From contig JAKSYS010000034.1 in the NCBI GenBank assembly GCA_022925895.1, positions 1-64,000 on the forward strand: DNA of 64,000 nt. Reading direction: 5' to 3'. The first letter of the stretch is position 1. Every line of letters starts with the position of its first letter. Below are positions 22,696-33,418 of the stretch, in pieces. A program made the position numbers and the translations under genes. Below the pieces are notes generated by a model. It did no database searches. It was not told the DNA's origin and was given only the letters and a program-made list of their open reading frames with translations. The DNA is from Fragilaria crotonensis (lineage: Eukaryota > Bacillariophyta > Fragilariophyceae > Fragilariales > Fragilariaceae).

Positions 22696-25600
22696 ATGTC
22701 ACTTCGTCATGATATCATGGAGGTGCCGCTGGATAAAAGCACGGCGGCTAGTGTTGATTTGAGCTCCGTGACTGATAGCTTTTACCCTCTCAGCGAGGAG
22801 GGTGACGATGCGTTGGAGTTCTCACCAGTCTTTGATGAAGTCGTGCTGTATGGCCGGACTCGGGAGTCAAACCTTTTTGCTCGAAGAGTACTCCCGTTTG
22901 TTGAGCAATACGCAACCCCAGAAGGTGACGAAAGTTATCGTCCATGGCGATGCTGGGTCTGGAAAGACATCGCTTGTCCATCTCCTCCGTAAGCCAGTGT
23001 TGGATAGCAACGGCTTCTTTGCTTCAGGAAAGTATTTTCAGAATTCGGCAGTTCAAGAACCAAACTCTGGCATTATGGCAGCTCTATCAGATTTGTGTGA
23101 TCTCCTTATTCAATCGCCACATTTTTCAGAAGAACGAAGAGCGCAGTTTCAGCAAAAACTTGGAGTTGAAAATGGACGCATTTTGGAGAAGTGCATCTCC
23201 CAATTTATCTCCCCTCCTTGGCAAAGCACCGGGAGAGGACGGCGGAGGTTCTGAGGTGTGTGTTCGAAACGTGGCGGCATACTCCAAGTTTAAAATGGCC
23301 TTCAAAACCTTTTTGCAAGCCGTGTCTTGCGACAAGCATCCAATAGTGCTTTTCATCGATGATGTTCAGTGGATGGACGAAGACTCAAGAAAGCTGATTG
23401 AGGTCTTGCTTCATGACCAAGAGCTTTCGAACATAATGATCATTCTGGCATATCGCGACGAAGAGTCTGCTAGTGCTGCGGATATCTTCGATGAGATGAA
23501 GAGCAACAAATGCACGTTGGACCTTGCATTGCAAAATCTGGACACCAAGGGTGTTTTTGAGCTTACATCTAGCATTATCGGATCATCCTCCTCCTCGACA
23601 AACGAGTTGAGCAACCTTATCACCAGGAAAACGATGGGCAACCCGTATCATGTGACAAAGCTCCTAGAATTTCTTCAGTGGGAGGGATTGCTGGTGCAGA
23701 ATCCAAAAACTGGATCGTGGGAGTTTGATGTGGACAAGATACAAAGAGAAGTCACGATCTCCGTCGGTCTCGCAGAAATTCTAGCGAAGGAGGTGCAATC
23801 GCTCCCGAGTGGAGTTCAGCAAAGTCTCAAGATTGCTTCCCTGATTGGATACCGCTTCACTGAGGATCTTGTGGTGCGCGTTCGGTCTTACCTTCTTGAT
23901 CATGTGTTCGATGACGAGTCGGACGAGAGACTGCAATCTTGTGAAGCATTTTCATTGCAGACGGTGGCGACGGCAATAGACGACGCTGTGCGCGGAGGCT
24001 TTGTCGAGAAGACCAAAGAAGGGTATCAATTCAGCCATGACACAATACAAACGGCATTTCAGTCCTTGATTGATGATGAGGAGAAGGGACGATTTCATTT
24101 GGCAATCGGTAACGTCTTTCTGGCCATTGGTGATGTTGAATCAAGGTATCTTGCATGTGTTCACCTCTATAATTCGCCTCATTTTATGCCTGATGACACG
24201 AATCGTATTGAGTTGGTTCGCCTACATCTTGAAGCAGCGAAGTATTGCAAAGAGAGGAGTGCATTTATTGATGCGGCCGCAGCACTACATCGCGGCTCTC
24301 ACTTTTGGATGATGCGCGAAAGTGGACGGATTTCTTTGATTTGGCATTTGAAATGACAGAGACTCTTGCAAGAATGGAGCTTATCGTTGGCAATCATGAC
24401 GCATGCACGGAGATGACGAACGAAGTTCTACGTCGTGCGAAGACAAAGAGCATGAGTGTCAACGCGTTGCTAATCGAAGTAGAATGTGTCATGGCGCAAA
24501 ATGATATGGAGGCATCAATCGCCGCTGCCAATCGTGCACTGTGTTCATTGGGAGTAAGTATACCAAGAAAGGTATCCTTTCGACTCATCGGTTCGAAACT
24601 TTTGAAGGTACAGTTGATGCTAGGTCGGAAGTCTGATGACGACATTTTGAGCTTGCCCTTAATGAGCGATGAGACTGCGACAGCCACATCACGACTTCTG
24701 GTTAACTTGTGTCACTACTGTTTCCTGAAAGACGAAACGAATCTCGGGGTTTACGCAGCTCTTCTGGCGTTACAATCGACACTCCAAAGCGGACTCAACG
24801 CGTATGCAGCATGTGCTTTAGCAATTTATGGTGTAGCGCAGGCTTCCAATGGCAACTACCGTGGAGCATACAGATTCGGCAAGCTTGCTCTCGCCCTTCT
24901 GGACAAAATGCAGGTCAGAGATGCAGAATGTGCAACAACAGTTTTGTCGCTCACATTGCTGATACATTGGTACGAGCCACTTCGGGGTATCCCAAAGAGT
25001 CTCCGACGAGCGGCCAGCATTGGGTTTGAAGTCGGCGATGTTGTTTACGGAACCTTTTGTCTCGCCATGGAGTATTGTGCAGGAGCCGTGTTGGGGACGA
25101 ATCTCGAGCAATTAGAAGCGTCAATGAGGGCTGATGTTCGGTTGACGGGTGATTCTTCACAGGAGGCGATGGATATGTGGACGCAACCAGTCATTCAATA
25201 CGTTCTTAACTTACGAAATGATGGATCGCTGAGCTGGGAGGAATTGACGATCCTTACGGGAGAATTCATGGATGAAACCACATACATTCGCAGAGCGCTT
25301 GCATCGAACCATCGAATACTCGTTATGACGACTTTGAATTTTAAGGCGATATTGGCATGCTCTTTCGGATTCTGGTCAATGGCTGAATCAATTTTCATGG
25401 AGATGAGGTCGATGGGAAAGACCTTCTTCTTCACCTTCGCTGCAGCGACAACCTCCCTCTTTGCTGCGATCGCATCTTACTCTTGCTACCAACAAACTAG
25501 GAAACGAAAACACCTAAAGCTGGCAAGAACGAATCGCCGCCGACTTGCATCCGCCGTATCGCGTGGTTGTCCGGATGTCCCTTCGTATCTGGCATTTCTG

Positions 25601-25916
25601 GATGCCGAGGACCTGGCGGTCCGAAAATCAGCAACGCCCGGTGCTGTTTCTGCCGCTTACAACGCTGCTATTGGCAAGCTCGCTTCTGCGGGCTTCCGCA
25701 CACGGAAGCGCACGCCCTCGAGAGGGCGGGATTTTTCAAGCCAGACTCGGCAATTTCGATGACGCTGACTTAAATTTTCAAAAGGCGCTACATTTGTATT
25801 ACAACAACTGGGGCTCCATTGCGAGACACGATTGGTTGGTCGAACAGAGCGAACGAGCTCTATTAGGAAGGATGAAATACAAGCAGAAAAATGAACCTGC
25901 TATCGTTCAAGTGTAA
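22696..25916 (+). CDS. STAND-type ATPase with TPR-like C-terminal region; frame disrupted
   Basis: Predicted signalling ATPase of the AAA_16 group that often sits beside kinase or cyclase domains; here none is present. Starts at ATG 22696, with LYGRTRE as the usual entry motif. The Walker A is GDAGSGKTSL (near 22,960), Walker B is VLFIDDVQWMDE (near 23,350), and the sensor-like motif is MIILAYRDEE. A winged-helix-like region follows, with QFSHDTIQTA near 24,030. From about 24,305 to 25,760 there are helical repeats of TPR type. The reading frame changes about five times (near 22.87, 23.22, 24.31, 25.69 and 25.72 kb), mostly at short runs. Two of the changes need a gained base or two lost bases, so this may be a real pseudogene. 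Complete length would be about 1,070 aa. Confidence 0.6.
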
Positions 25917-26558
25917 GAAGCACAGTTTTGTCTTTGATGTATCGTTTACTACTACCGGTACCTAGATACTACTATATACCAGTATTAGCTTTCCAAGGAA
26001 GAATCGTCCATCAAGCACGGCGTTTCAATGGTTTATCAGACCCGATGGTGGAATGATGCCATCGTACGATGCTGCCAAGAGGAAACGAGCAATGGGAAAG
26101 ACAGTTCTCTTATCATGGTTGGTAGTTAATGACCTTTGCACTGAGGCATGTAATGGAAATAAGATACTCTGAAATCGTTGTTCGTTAGAACTTTAGGTCA
26201 CAATGGTGGGTGTCAACGACCGGTATCCTGCTACTGTTTAGATGACCTTTGGAGGTAACCATGATGCATCGGACTTGCTGAGGTCGGCCCTGATCACCCC
26301 GTACCGTCCGAACAGTGACCCACCTCACAACCTGCTGCCATAGTAGCACTGACCGGATACGAGCCTTACGATCGGCAAGTGTAATGTGACGTCCATCAGA
26401 TACTGTAGTAATCGACGCCGCGTCAGTAGCACAGTATAGCTTCACACGCGCCCGCAATCACACATTGACTGAATGGTGATCTTGACGTGAGAAGGCAAAG
26501 AATCAAAAACAAATGAAGTAGTTATCAATTTATCTACAAGCAATCTAGTGAATTCTGC
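25917..26558. other. Spacer with a ~85-bp segment repeated at 27.45 kb
   Basis: 26,280-26,365 (CTGATCACCCCG ... GTGACCC.CCTCACA) reappears diverged at 27,450-27,540. No gene is recognised. The minus frame 26185-26457 spans this copy and may be transposon-derived. Confidence 0.4.
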
Positions 26559-26990
26559 AAGAATTTGCTATACTAATCATGGTACATCTGGAGTGGTACT
26601 TTTGAATGGCAACATCAGGCAATTTCACATTTCAACCGGACTGCTGGTGGAATGCTGATAGGAGATGCTGGAACAACCCCACATTGCAATGATGGCATTG
26701 ATGTATGATGCTGACGTCCAGAAGTCATGACCTCTGGCAAGATGGTGTTGGAGGGAGGAAAGCATCTAGACTGTTCTTATACTCTGAGCAAGGTCCTAAC
26801 TAAGGAAGGATACCACCAATGCAAGGTAGCGAGGGATTTGGTGGGACAACTCATTTGGCAAGCTGACACAGCAAAGACTGCCATGATAGACAAGATCTGT
26901 GTTGTCTATGAAAGTCAGACTTCAGTGATCAATATCATCAATGGGCTGACGACGAAGGATGGGACTCTCAATTCCAACTTCAGAATTTAG
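26559..26990 (+). mobile_element. Diverged fragment of a second Crypton: GCR1_C-like C-terminus
   Basis: The frame 26727-26990 ends with LVGQLIWQADTAKT and SQTSVINIINGLTTKDGTLN, clearly paralogous to the C-terminal domain of the Crypton at 22.0 kb. DNA similarity starts upstream near 26,590 (TTTTGAATGGCAACAT) and continues past the stop. The recombinase half is missing. At roughly three-quarters identity over the aligned part by eye, the two copies are not recent duplicates of each other. Confidence 0.65.
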
Positions 26991-27559
26991 CTCACAGTAT
27001 GTTTTCTAGGTTGCTAGCACAAAATGAAATTGTTCATTAGTGTGCTTTCGGAATATTGTACTCCGAGTAGCACTCCGTTTTTAACACACCAGCGACAGCA
27101 CGGAGCGTTCTTCCTACTACCAGCCAAGGTCTGCAGGATTGTTGTAGTATTATTCCTTTCATGAATTATAGCGGAGTTGTTCGCTGCACCACTTTGAAGC
27201 CAGTCAGTCATATCTCTTGTTCCTGTTTGAGTTTCCCAAGTGTTATCCGTCGTGTCGGGCTCGGCAGATAGTTTGAACTGGTACTAGGTAGTGCATGTCG
27301 GTAGAATGCTTTAGAATAGTAAGGTGTTGCCTTCTTAGATCATGGGGTGGAATGGGCAGAGTCTATTCAAGGTGATGGATAGATCATGTGTGCAAAGCTT
27401 CCCACCAGCTTGGATTGGCAATTTCACACTGGGGTTTGTTTCAACCGATGCGATCAGGACTGATCACCCCGCTGCACTGACCTGATTGTGACCCGCCTCA
27501 CATCCCACCCGTAGTGGTAGTATGGCTGGACCGGACGAGAAATTTGCACACTAACATGG

Positions 27560-27840
27560 AAGCATTCACATGCAGATGGATGCTGAACTAGACCCTGGTG
27601 ATGTCCTGGCTGTTGTTGCCTGTGTTGCTGCCATAGAACCACCAAACCCTGTTCACAATGTACTCAAACGGAGCTGTGGTGGCAACAATATTATGAGTGA
27701 GCAAAGAGGATGGAATGACAAACCTTGCAGACTTATTCACCAAAGTATTGACGGCAGATTGCTTTATGCCCGTACATGATATGCTGCTGAACATGATGCA
27801 GATGCCTAGGTCATGAGCAGTATGCAATGGTGATGGAGGT
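27560..27840 (+). mobile_element. Ty1/Copia-type LTR retrotransposon scrap (RNase H / pol 3' end)
   Basis: A short plus-strand stretch near 27,717-27,770 reads NLADLFTKVLTADC, the hallmark of the end of the Copia RNase H domain. Only the extreme 3' end of pol remains; no LTRs were identified. It is an old, broken fossil. Confidence 0.55.
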
Positions 27841-28621
27841 TACCTCCTGGAACAGATCTGATCCATGGGCAATAAAGTTATTCACCAGGTTGTTGGAGTG
27901 TGGAAGAAATCTTAAGCATGTGAACATCATGATTTACTGGGACTGCCATACGGACGAGTAATGGGTACAATCCTGCATAGCTACGTAATCATGATAATAA
28001 TAATCACACCTAATTATTGGGTTTGCACCGCCGCTGGTCTTTTGTCAAGGCCGATGAGTGTACCCCGTAGCTACTACGTAATCATAAGTTTTATTGTTGA
28101 TCTCTTTACAATCGCGTATGTATATATAATGACTGAAATGATGCAAATTGCCCTTAGTCGGAACTCGGAACCGTTGCACCATCTAATCTGGCTACTGTCG
28201 TGACTCGTGACTCGTGTCGTGACCCTGGTTTAGTAGCGCTGGAGGCACGGTACGTATACGACGTACCGTGATCTCACCCCAGACCATGTTACAGTGCATC
28301 AGCTATTCCGGTACCAGTAGCACAAAAACCTATTGGCACAGTGCACTGTATTCCAGTACTGGAGTACTGGAATACTGCTCGCTGCTCCATATATGCAGAT
28401 ATGCGATATGCCCATCGGATGGAAAATTCGATCGCAATCTTTTTGTAGAAGTTGTACCAAATACAGTGAGATCCTACACGAGTGATGGACGGTGGACATC
28501 CTCATCGCAACCATTCAGTCTACAGCATAGCACGAGTTGGCTTGAATCATCGATTTCAATTTCGTAACGTCGACTACAGGTTAGACTACTCCTTTCATAC
28601 TTCACTTAATACACCACAATC
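27841..28621. other. Intergenic, no gene seen
   Basis: Contains an inverted repeat CACGGTACGT ... ACGTACCGTG near 28,245-28,270 and AGTACT words near 28,355. The promoter of the p23 gene should lie at its right end. Confidence 0.5.
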
Positions 28622-29457
28622 ATGGCTGTCAATCAAGCGCCAATCAAGTGGGCGCAGAGATCAGATTCTTTGTACATTACCATCTCATTGTCTGGTACGT
28701 TCATAACCAAGGTTTTGATCTGACTTGTCGTTCGTACTCTGCTGCCAATAATCGCCTTACATGCTCTTACCATGAATTGGCTTTCCGTTCTCTAATTGCC
28801 TCACATTCATACTGTTTCGTTTTGTAGACGTCAAGGACCCAACCATCAATCTCACGGACACGGAATTGCATTTCAAGGGATCATCGGAAAACAAGGATTA
28901 TGAAGTGAATATTGTTTTCTTCGAGGAAGTGGATGCCCAAGGTTCGACCTACAACGTCTTGCAGCGATCGGTGCACTTCCACATTATGAAAAAAGACAAG
29001 GATAAGGAAGAATTCTGGCCAAGACTCATGAAGGATAAGCATTTAGAGAAGAATCAGGTCAAGATTGATTGGGATCGCTATGTTGATGAAGATGAGGAGG
29101 ATGGTGGCTTTGACATGTCGGCTATGGAAGGTGGCATGGGAATGGGTGATATGGGAGGTATGGGCGGAATGGGAGGCATGGGAGGTATGGGTGGAATGGG
29201 AGGTATGGGTGGAATGGGTGGCATGGATATGGAAGCACTGGTAAGTTAGTCGTGCAGGAGTGGAAAAAACCATGATCTGGGACATAATTTCTCACTTGTT
29301 CGATGAACGCACTTGATACCAGATGAAGCAAATGGGAGGCATGGGCGATCTTGGAGCAAAGATGAAGGACATGGAAGAAAACGGCGATCTTGATGACTTG
29401 GATGATGATGACGACGACGACCTCGACGATTTGCCGGAGTTAGAAGCGAATCCTTAG
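28622..29457 (+). CDS. p23/Sba1-type HSP90 co-chaperone (three exons, 206 aa)
   Basis: Stabilises the ATP-bound HSP90 clamp. Exons are 28622-28694, 28828-29240 and 29323-29457, with GT-AG introns that keep frame (donors GTACGT and GTAAGT; acceptors TGTAG and ACCAG). The CS domain spans residues 1-115: IKWAQRSDSLYITISL, then LHFKGSS and the typical FWPRLMKDK that follows the last strand, and KIDWDRYVDEDEED. The C-terminus is unusual: a run of about nine GGM units (MGGMGGMGG) from 29,130 to 29,230, then a poly-Asp tail. p23 tails are normally acidic; Gly/Met-rich insertions occur in plant and algal p23. The repeat DNA is prone to slippage. Confidence 0.88.
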
Positions 29458-29684
29458 GATTAGCGAAATGAAATCCATAGCAAGGGATTTGATTCTGCTC
29501 AATATAAGGCGATGCAGCACACAGCTGTTCAGATTCAATAGATTGGTAGTTTCTGACCGACGATACATATGTACCCCAGAGTAGAAGAGTAGAGAGTGAA
29601 AGGATCCATCCGCTGTACCCAATCAGTGGCATTCTTAGAACAAATGGAAGTCTATAAAAACATGGAAACAGGACATTTCCCTAA

Positions 29685-30449
29685 TTACATGTGGAGATAG
29701 TCGGGCACCCAAATGGTATGCGTTCCTTCGGCAATTGCAGCTCCGTCACGCACACGACGCACTTCCGTCTTGAGTTCCACCTGGTACCCGTTCTTACGTT
29801 CATAGACCTCCCCCACTGTACCTGATGATTCGCAATCCGTGGCATCGTTGCTCACGCAGGTCACCTCAATCCTGGCACAGACTTCAACCTGCCACAATAA
29901 ACGAAACATTGTAAGAAGGAGCACACAAATGTTTGAAACGAACTTGGCAGCATGAAATTACGTACTCAACAATCAAGGGTCGAATTTGGTTCATGCTGCT
30001 TGACACTGGGATCGATTGCGGCACACTCGCCTCCACCAGAGCCCCACCAAGCCATTAATTAGGACAGGAGACAAGACGGCGGGCCCTACAGCATGATGCC
30101 GAATCCAATCGCGTGCACGTTGATATTCCGGGTCAAACGATGCATGTTTGGCCATGCTTCGCCCCACACGTGAGCAGACTCAATGCATTGCTGCGCGGCT
30201 CGAACGTGCGACGCGTCAAGCCGATTTTCCCAATAGTTCAGGTCCGACACGAGCAAGAAATAAATCACCACCCGGACCATCTTCGTCTGCTGAATCGTTG
30301 ATGGATGCGGCTGACGTGTTGAGTCGTACGGGCAAGCAAACAGCACTTTCACCATTGTTGACAGCATTCAGACGAAGGAAATGTTTGTAAACTTGAGGTG
30401 TTTTTGACGAAGCCAATTGAGATACAGAGCGAGTCAAAATCGACGACAT
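29685..30449 (-). CDS. MaoC-like hot-dog hydratase/thioesterase, frame disrupted
   Basis: ATG at 30449 opens a mitochondrial-type leader (MSSILTRSVSQLASSKTPQ). Three minus-strand frames then show hot-dog pieces: TRRTFEP, FDPEYQRARDWIRHH and the strand-rich end VRRVRDGAAIAEGTHTIWV (29,700-29,760). An intron of about 90 bp probably lies just upstream of 29,900, ending TGTGGCAG. Frame changes lie near 30.22, 30.15 and a G-run at about 30.04 kb, where one extra G would keep frame. Together this resembles (R)-specific enoyl-CoA hydratase or acyl-CoA thioesterase relatives, but no catalytic Asp/His pair can be placed with confidence. Could be a gene with base-call losses or a young pseudogene. Confidence 0.45.
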
Positions 30450-30980
30450 GATGCCAATCACCGGTAGTTCTACTTCCTGATGCAGCGCTGCTTTCGTGAG
30501 ATTCTGGAGACAAGACAGAGGTGTTCGATTGTAATCGTAATTGATGTCAGCGATGGTGAGTGGAAATGTTGTTATCGTTACGATGTGCTTGTACTACACA
30601 AAATGCCTACGAGTACTACTGTATGGCTCTCCCATCTCGTGATTTCTCCTCTCAGAACATAAATTTAATCATAAATAGATAATACCCTTGGTTTGACCGG
30701 AGGAAATTTTCGTTCGAAACGTGGAATCTCCGAAAACGGAATGAAAACGGAATTTAGTATGTCGATTTCAACTTTGTGTTCTAGTAGACTACCGCGAAAC
30801 TAGCTTCACATTTTCAAACGAGATTCCAAGGAACATCAAAATTAGATTGGCATCAGCTTCACGAAAGTAGGACTTTAAACAGATCTGCAAAGGTAGTTGA
30901 CACTAAACACCCTGATTGATCCACTGGTGAAGCAGATCTGAACAAATCAGCTCGAGGGTGGAGAATCAGAGTCGTGAAGT
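30450..30980. other. Intergenic, no gene seen
   Basis: About 530 bp. Contains the upstream flank of the transposase-like ORF. No inverted repeat with 39.6-39.8 kb was recognised. Confidence 0.45.
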
Positions 30981-33034
30981 ATGGCCTCAGATTGCACTGT
31001 GGAACGCGAAGTTCAGTTGCAGGCGCAGCTTTTCACTTTCCTGAAGGGCGCGCATGAAGACCTTGAACCATACTGGTACAAAACAGTGGAAGGTGGTGAC
31101 ATTGATGTATCTTCCTTGCCACTCCTCCTTGGAATCACTGACGAAACATGGCGTAACTTTGCTGTCGCAGCTGGCATTGCTCGAGTCAAACAAGGCGGAT
31201 TGCAGTTCAAGGCAAATGTATTTGTGCAGTTACTACAGGATTACAATATCGATGCAACTACTACATTTATGCGGCGAAACGAATGGAGACCAAACAATCA
31301 GCTCATGGTCCAGATCGGTGGTAGTCGTCGTTGTAAGAATGACCCCCCTCCTCCCAGCTTGAGGTCACACTTGCAGAATCCTAGTACCAAATCTCCCAAG
31401 TTTGATCACCATCCAAGAGTTAGACGTGGACGAAAAATCCTCATGAGCAACAGCACTGTAAAGACAGCAATGGAGACTTCCTCCATAGCATTTCATGCTG
31501 GCAAGAATGCTGAAGCTGGTGTCGAGTCGTCGACTATTACAAGAACTGAACAAGTCGTGACCGAAATGATGGGCAACTTGAGTATCCGCACCGATCGCCC
31601 CGAGTTATCAATCGTGACAACTCAGCTCACTGTATTTCAGACTGGGACGGTTATCACACCAATGAATGACGAACCAGCAACAAACAAAGACTTCTTGCCG
31701 GGATGCAGTACTATCATGGAATGCTCCCGACGACTGCCGCCACACCGTTCAACAGTCATGACAACCGAGGCACGACCATCGTCAGAACAGCTCTGGACTA
31801 GTAGTAGATCGTCAGCATTGACGACTCCTCTTTTGTCAGAATCATCTCAGCAGACATCCCAAAGTGGTAGCAGATTGTTGGCAAGGCTTGTGAGTCCAGA
31901 ATCGCAGCCAAGAAAAACCCACGCTGGAAATGACAACAAGACTTTTGGGAGTCGTCAAGTCACTGTGGGAGTGAAGGAGAAGTACTACGTCAAAAATGTC
32001 CCCAACACACACACTCTCATCACAAAGAGCCAAGAAGCCAAGTATAAACATTGTGCACAGCAGATTGCGAAGTTGAACGACTATCTTTCCAAGGAAAAGC
32101 ATACCTCCAACGAGGAAAGTCGAATACTCCATGCTGCTGCAATGGCTCATGTTCCTGCACTTGGTCCGGAAAAGGCATCTCATTTCATTGGCCTCTCTAA
32201 TTGTGCCTTTCTATCTGCGGTCGGCCTCGAGTATAATATCGATCACATCATGAAGACCTCCCCTGGCCAAGGATATTTGCGCAAGTCCGTTAAACGCGGA
32301 GCCATCTCCAGTCTCCTTCTTCTTGCAGACGAACTTGAAACTGTTAGGAGCATATACATTGCAGTTGATAAAGCACCTGGCTCTGAGGGCGGCTTTGTCA
32401 AGTATCTTACCTGGTGCAACCATAAAAACGGACAGTAAAGAAATTTTTCCTTGACGCTGAGGGCTCTGGCGGATTTGCAAGCGAAGGTGCGGAGGCGATT
32501 GCATATTCACTTCGGAAGATCCCACTCAACAAGCGAATGCTCGCGGGACAGGCCTCTGACAACGGAGGTGGATTGGCGATTGAACCGCTGGCTAAAGAGC
32601 TCACTGCACTTGGATTGACCACCGACGACTATCTCATCGCAAACTGTACACTCCACAATGCTCAACTTTCCTTGGCACAGCCGTATGAGCGGGTATTCGG
32701 GGTGGGGAAAACGGACGTTCGAAACGCAATCCAGCTCCTTTTCTATGCCCACACTCTCCAAGAAGCCTACGGAGCAGAAGCTTTCCCGAGAATATTCGAA
32801 GCAACGGTTTCGAAACTTGGATTGGATCATCGAATCCATAAGTACACCGTTTTGTCAAAGCCCATCTTGTCCCGCTGGTGGTGGGTTGGCAAGTGTCTGA
32901 AGCAAGTCCTCAAAGAATGGGAGGTATGGAGGGCAATAAATGTCGCTGTGACAAATATTGAGCCATCGAGGTCCAAACGAAACATTGCGGCTTCAAATTT
33001 GCATTCGTTGATGAAAGAAGGCGTCCTTCGTGCC
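30981..33034 (+). pseudogene. Transposase-like unknown protein, 5' part (upstream of an LTR insertion)
   Basis: The first frame runs 30981-32438 (485 aa). Residues 1-85 look like a small helical domain (LPLLLGITDETWRNFAVAAG). A Ser/Thr-rich linker follows, then IYIAVDKAPGSEGGFVKYL. After one frame change in an A-run near 32,426 the next frame gives FFLDAEGSGGFASE, GQASDNGGG and NCTLHNAQLSL. Spaced acidic residues (VDK, LDAEG, SDNGGG) and a following Cys/His segment look like a DDE-type transposase related to a family repeated in diatom genomes; the class is unassigned. The frame is in phase across the LTR insertion at 33,034, so the ORF was continuous there before insertion. Confidence 0.55.
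33030..33034. repeat. Target-site duplication GTGCC (left)
   Basis: GTGCC directly precedes the TG of the left LTR and recurs directly after the CA of the right LTR at 38249-38253. Confidence 0.9.
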
Positions 33035-33418
33035 TGCCCTACGCGCGAAGTAATCAGTTTTATTTTAGAGGCTAATTTGTAGCTAGTTTTAAAGGATTAA
33101 TAGTTGCACCTTATTAAAAGTTATGAGACTAGTTTTTAAAACAAGAGAGCAGTCCCATCCTTGGTGGGATTGGACTGTTCTCTTTCATTCATCTAGGAGA
33201 CTCAGTGAGTCTCCAAGAGATGTCAGACAGTTCTCATTCTACTGTTGTACGGTTGTACTGTTGTACAGGATCAGTGTTCTATTGTTGCACTGTACTATGG
33301 TATTACTAGTCTACCGGTATATCCAAGTACTATACATGGCCATTGTATTGTAGTACTGGATACTAGTAATATAGTATACTGTATCGCACTACGCTAAGGG
33401 CACGTGCGGTGTACTGCA
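33035..33418 (-). repeat. LTR (3' LTR of the minus-strand Gypsy element)
   Basis: Begins TGCCCTACG and ends GTACTGCA. A purine-rich tract (AGGGAAGCGAG on the minus strand) lies directly inside it. Confidence 0.92.
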
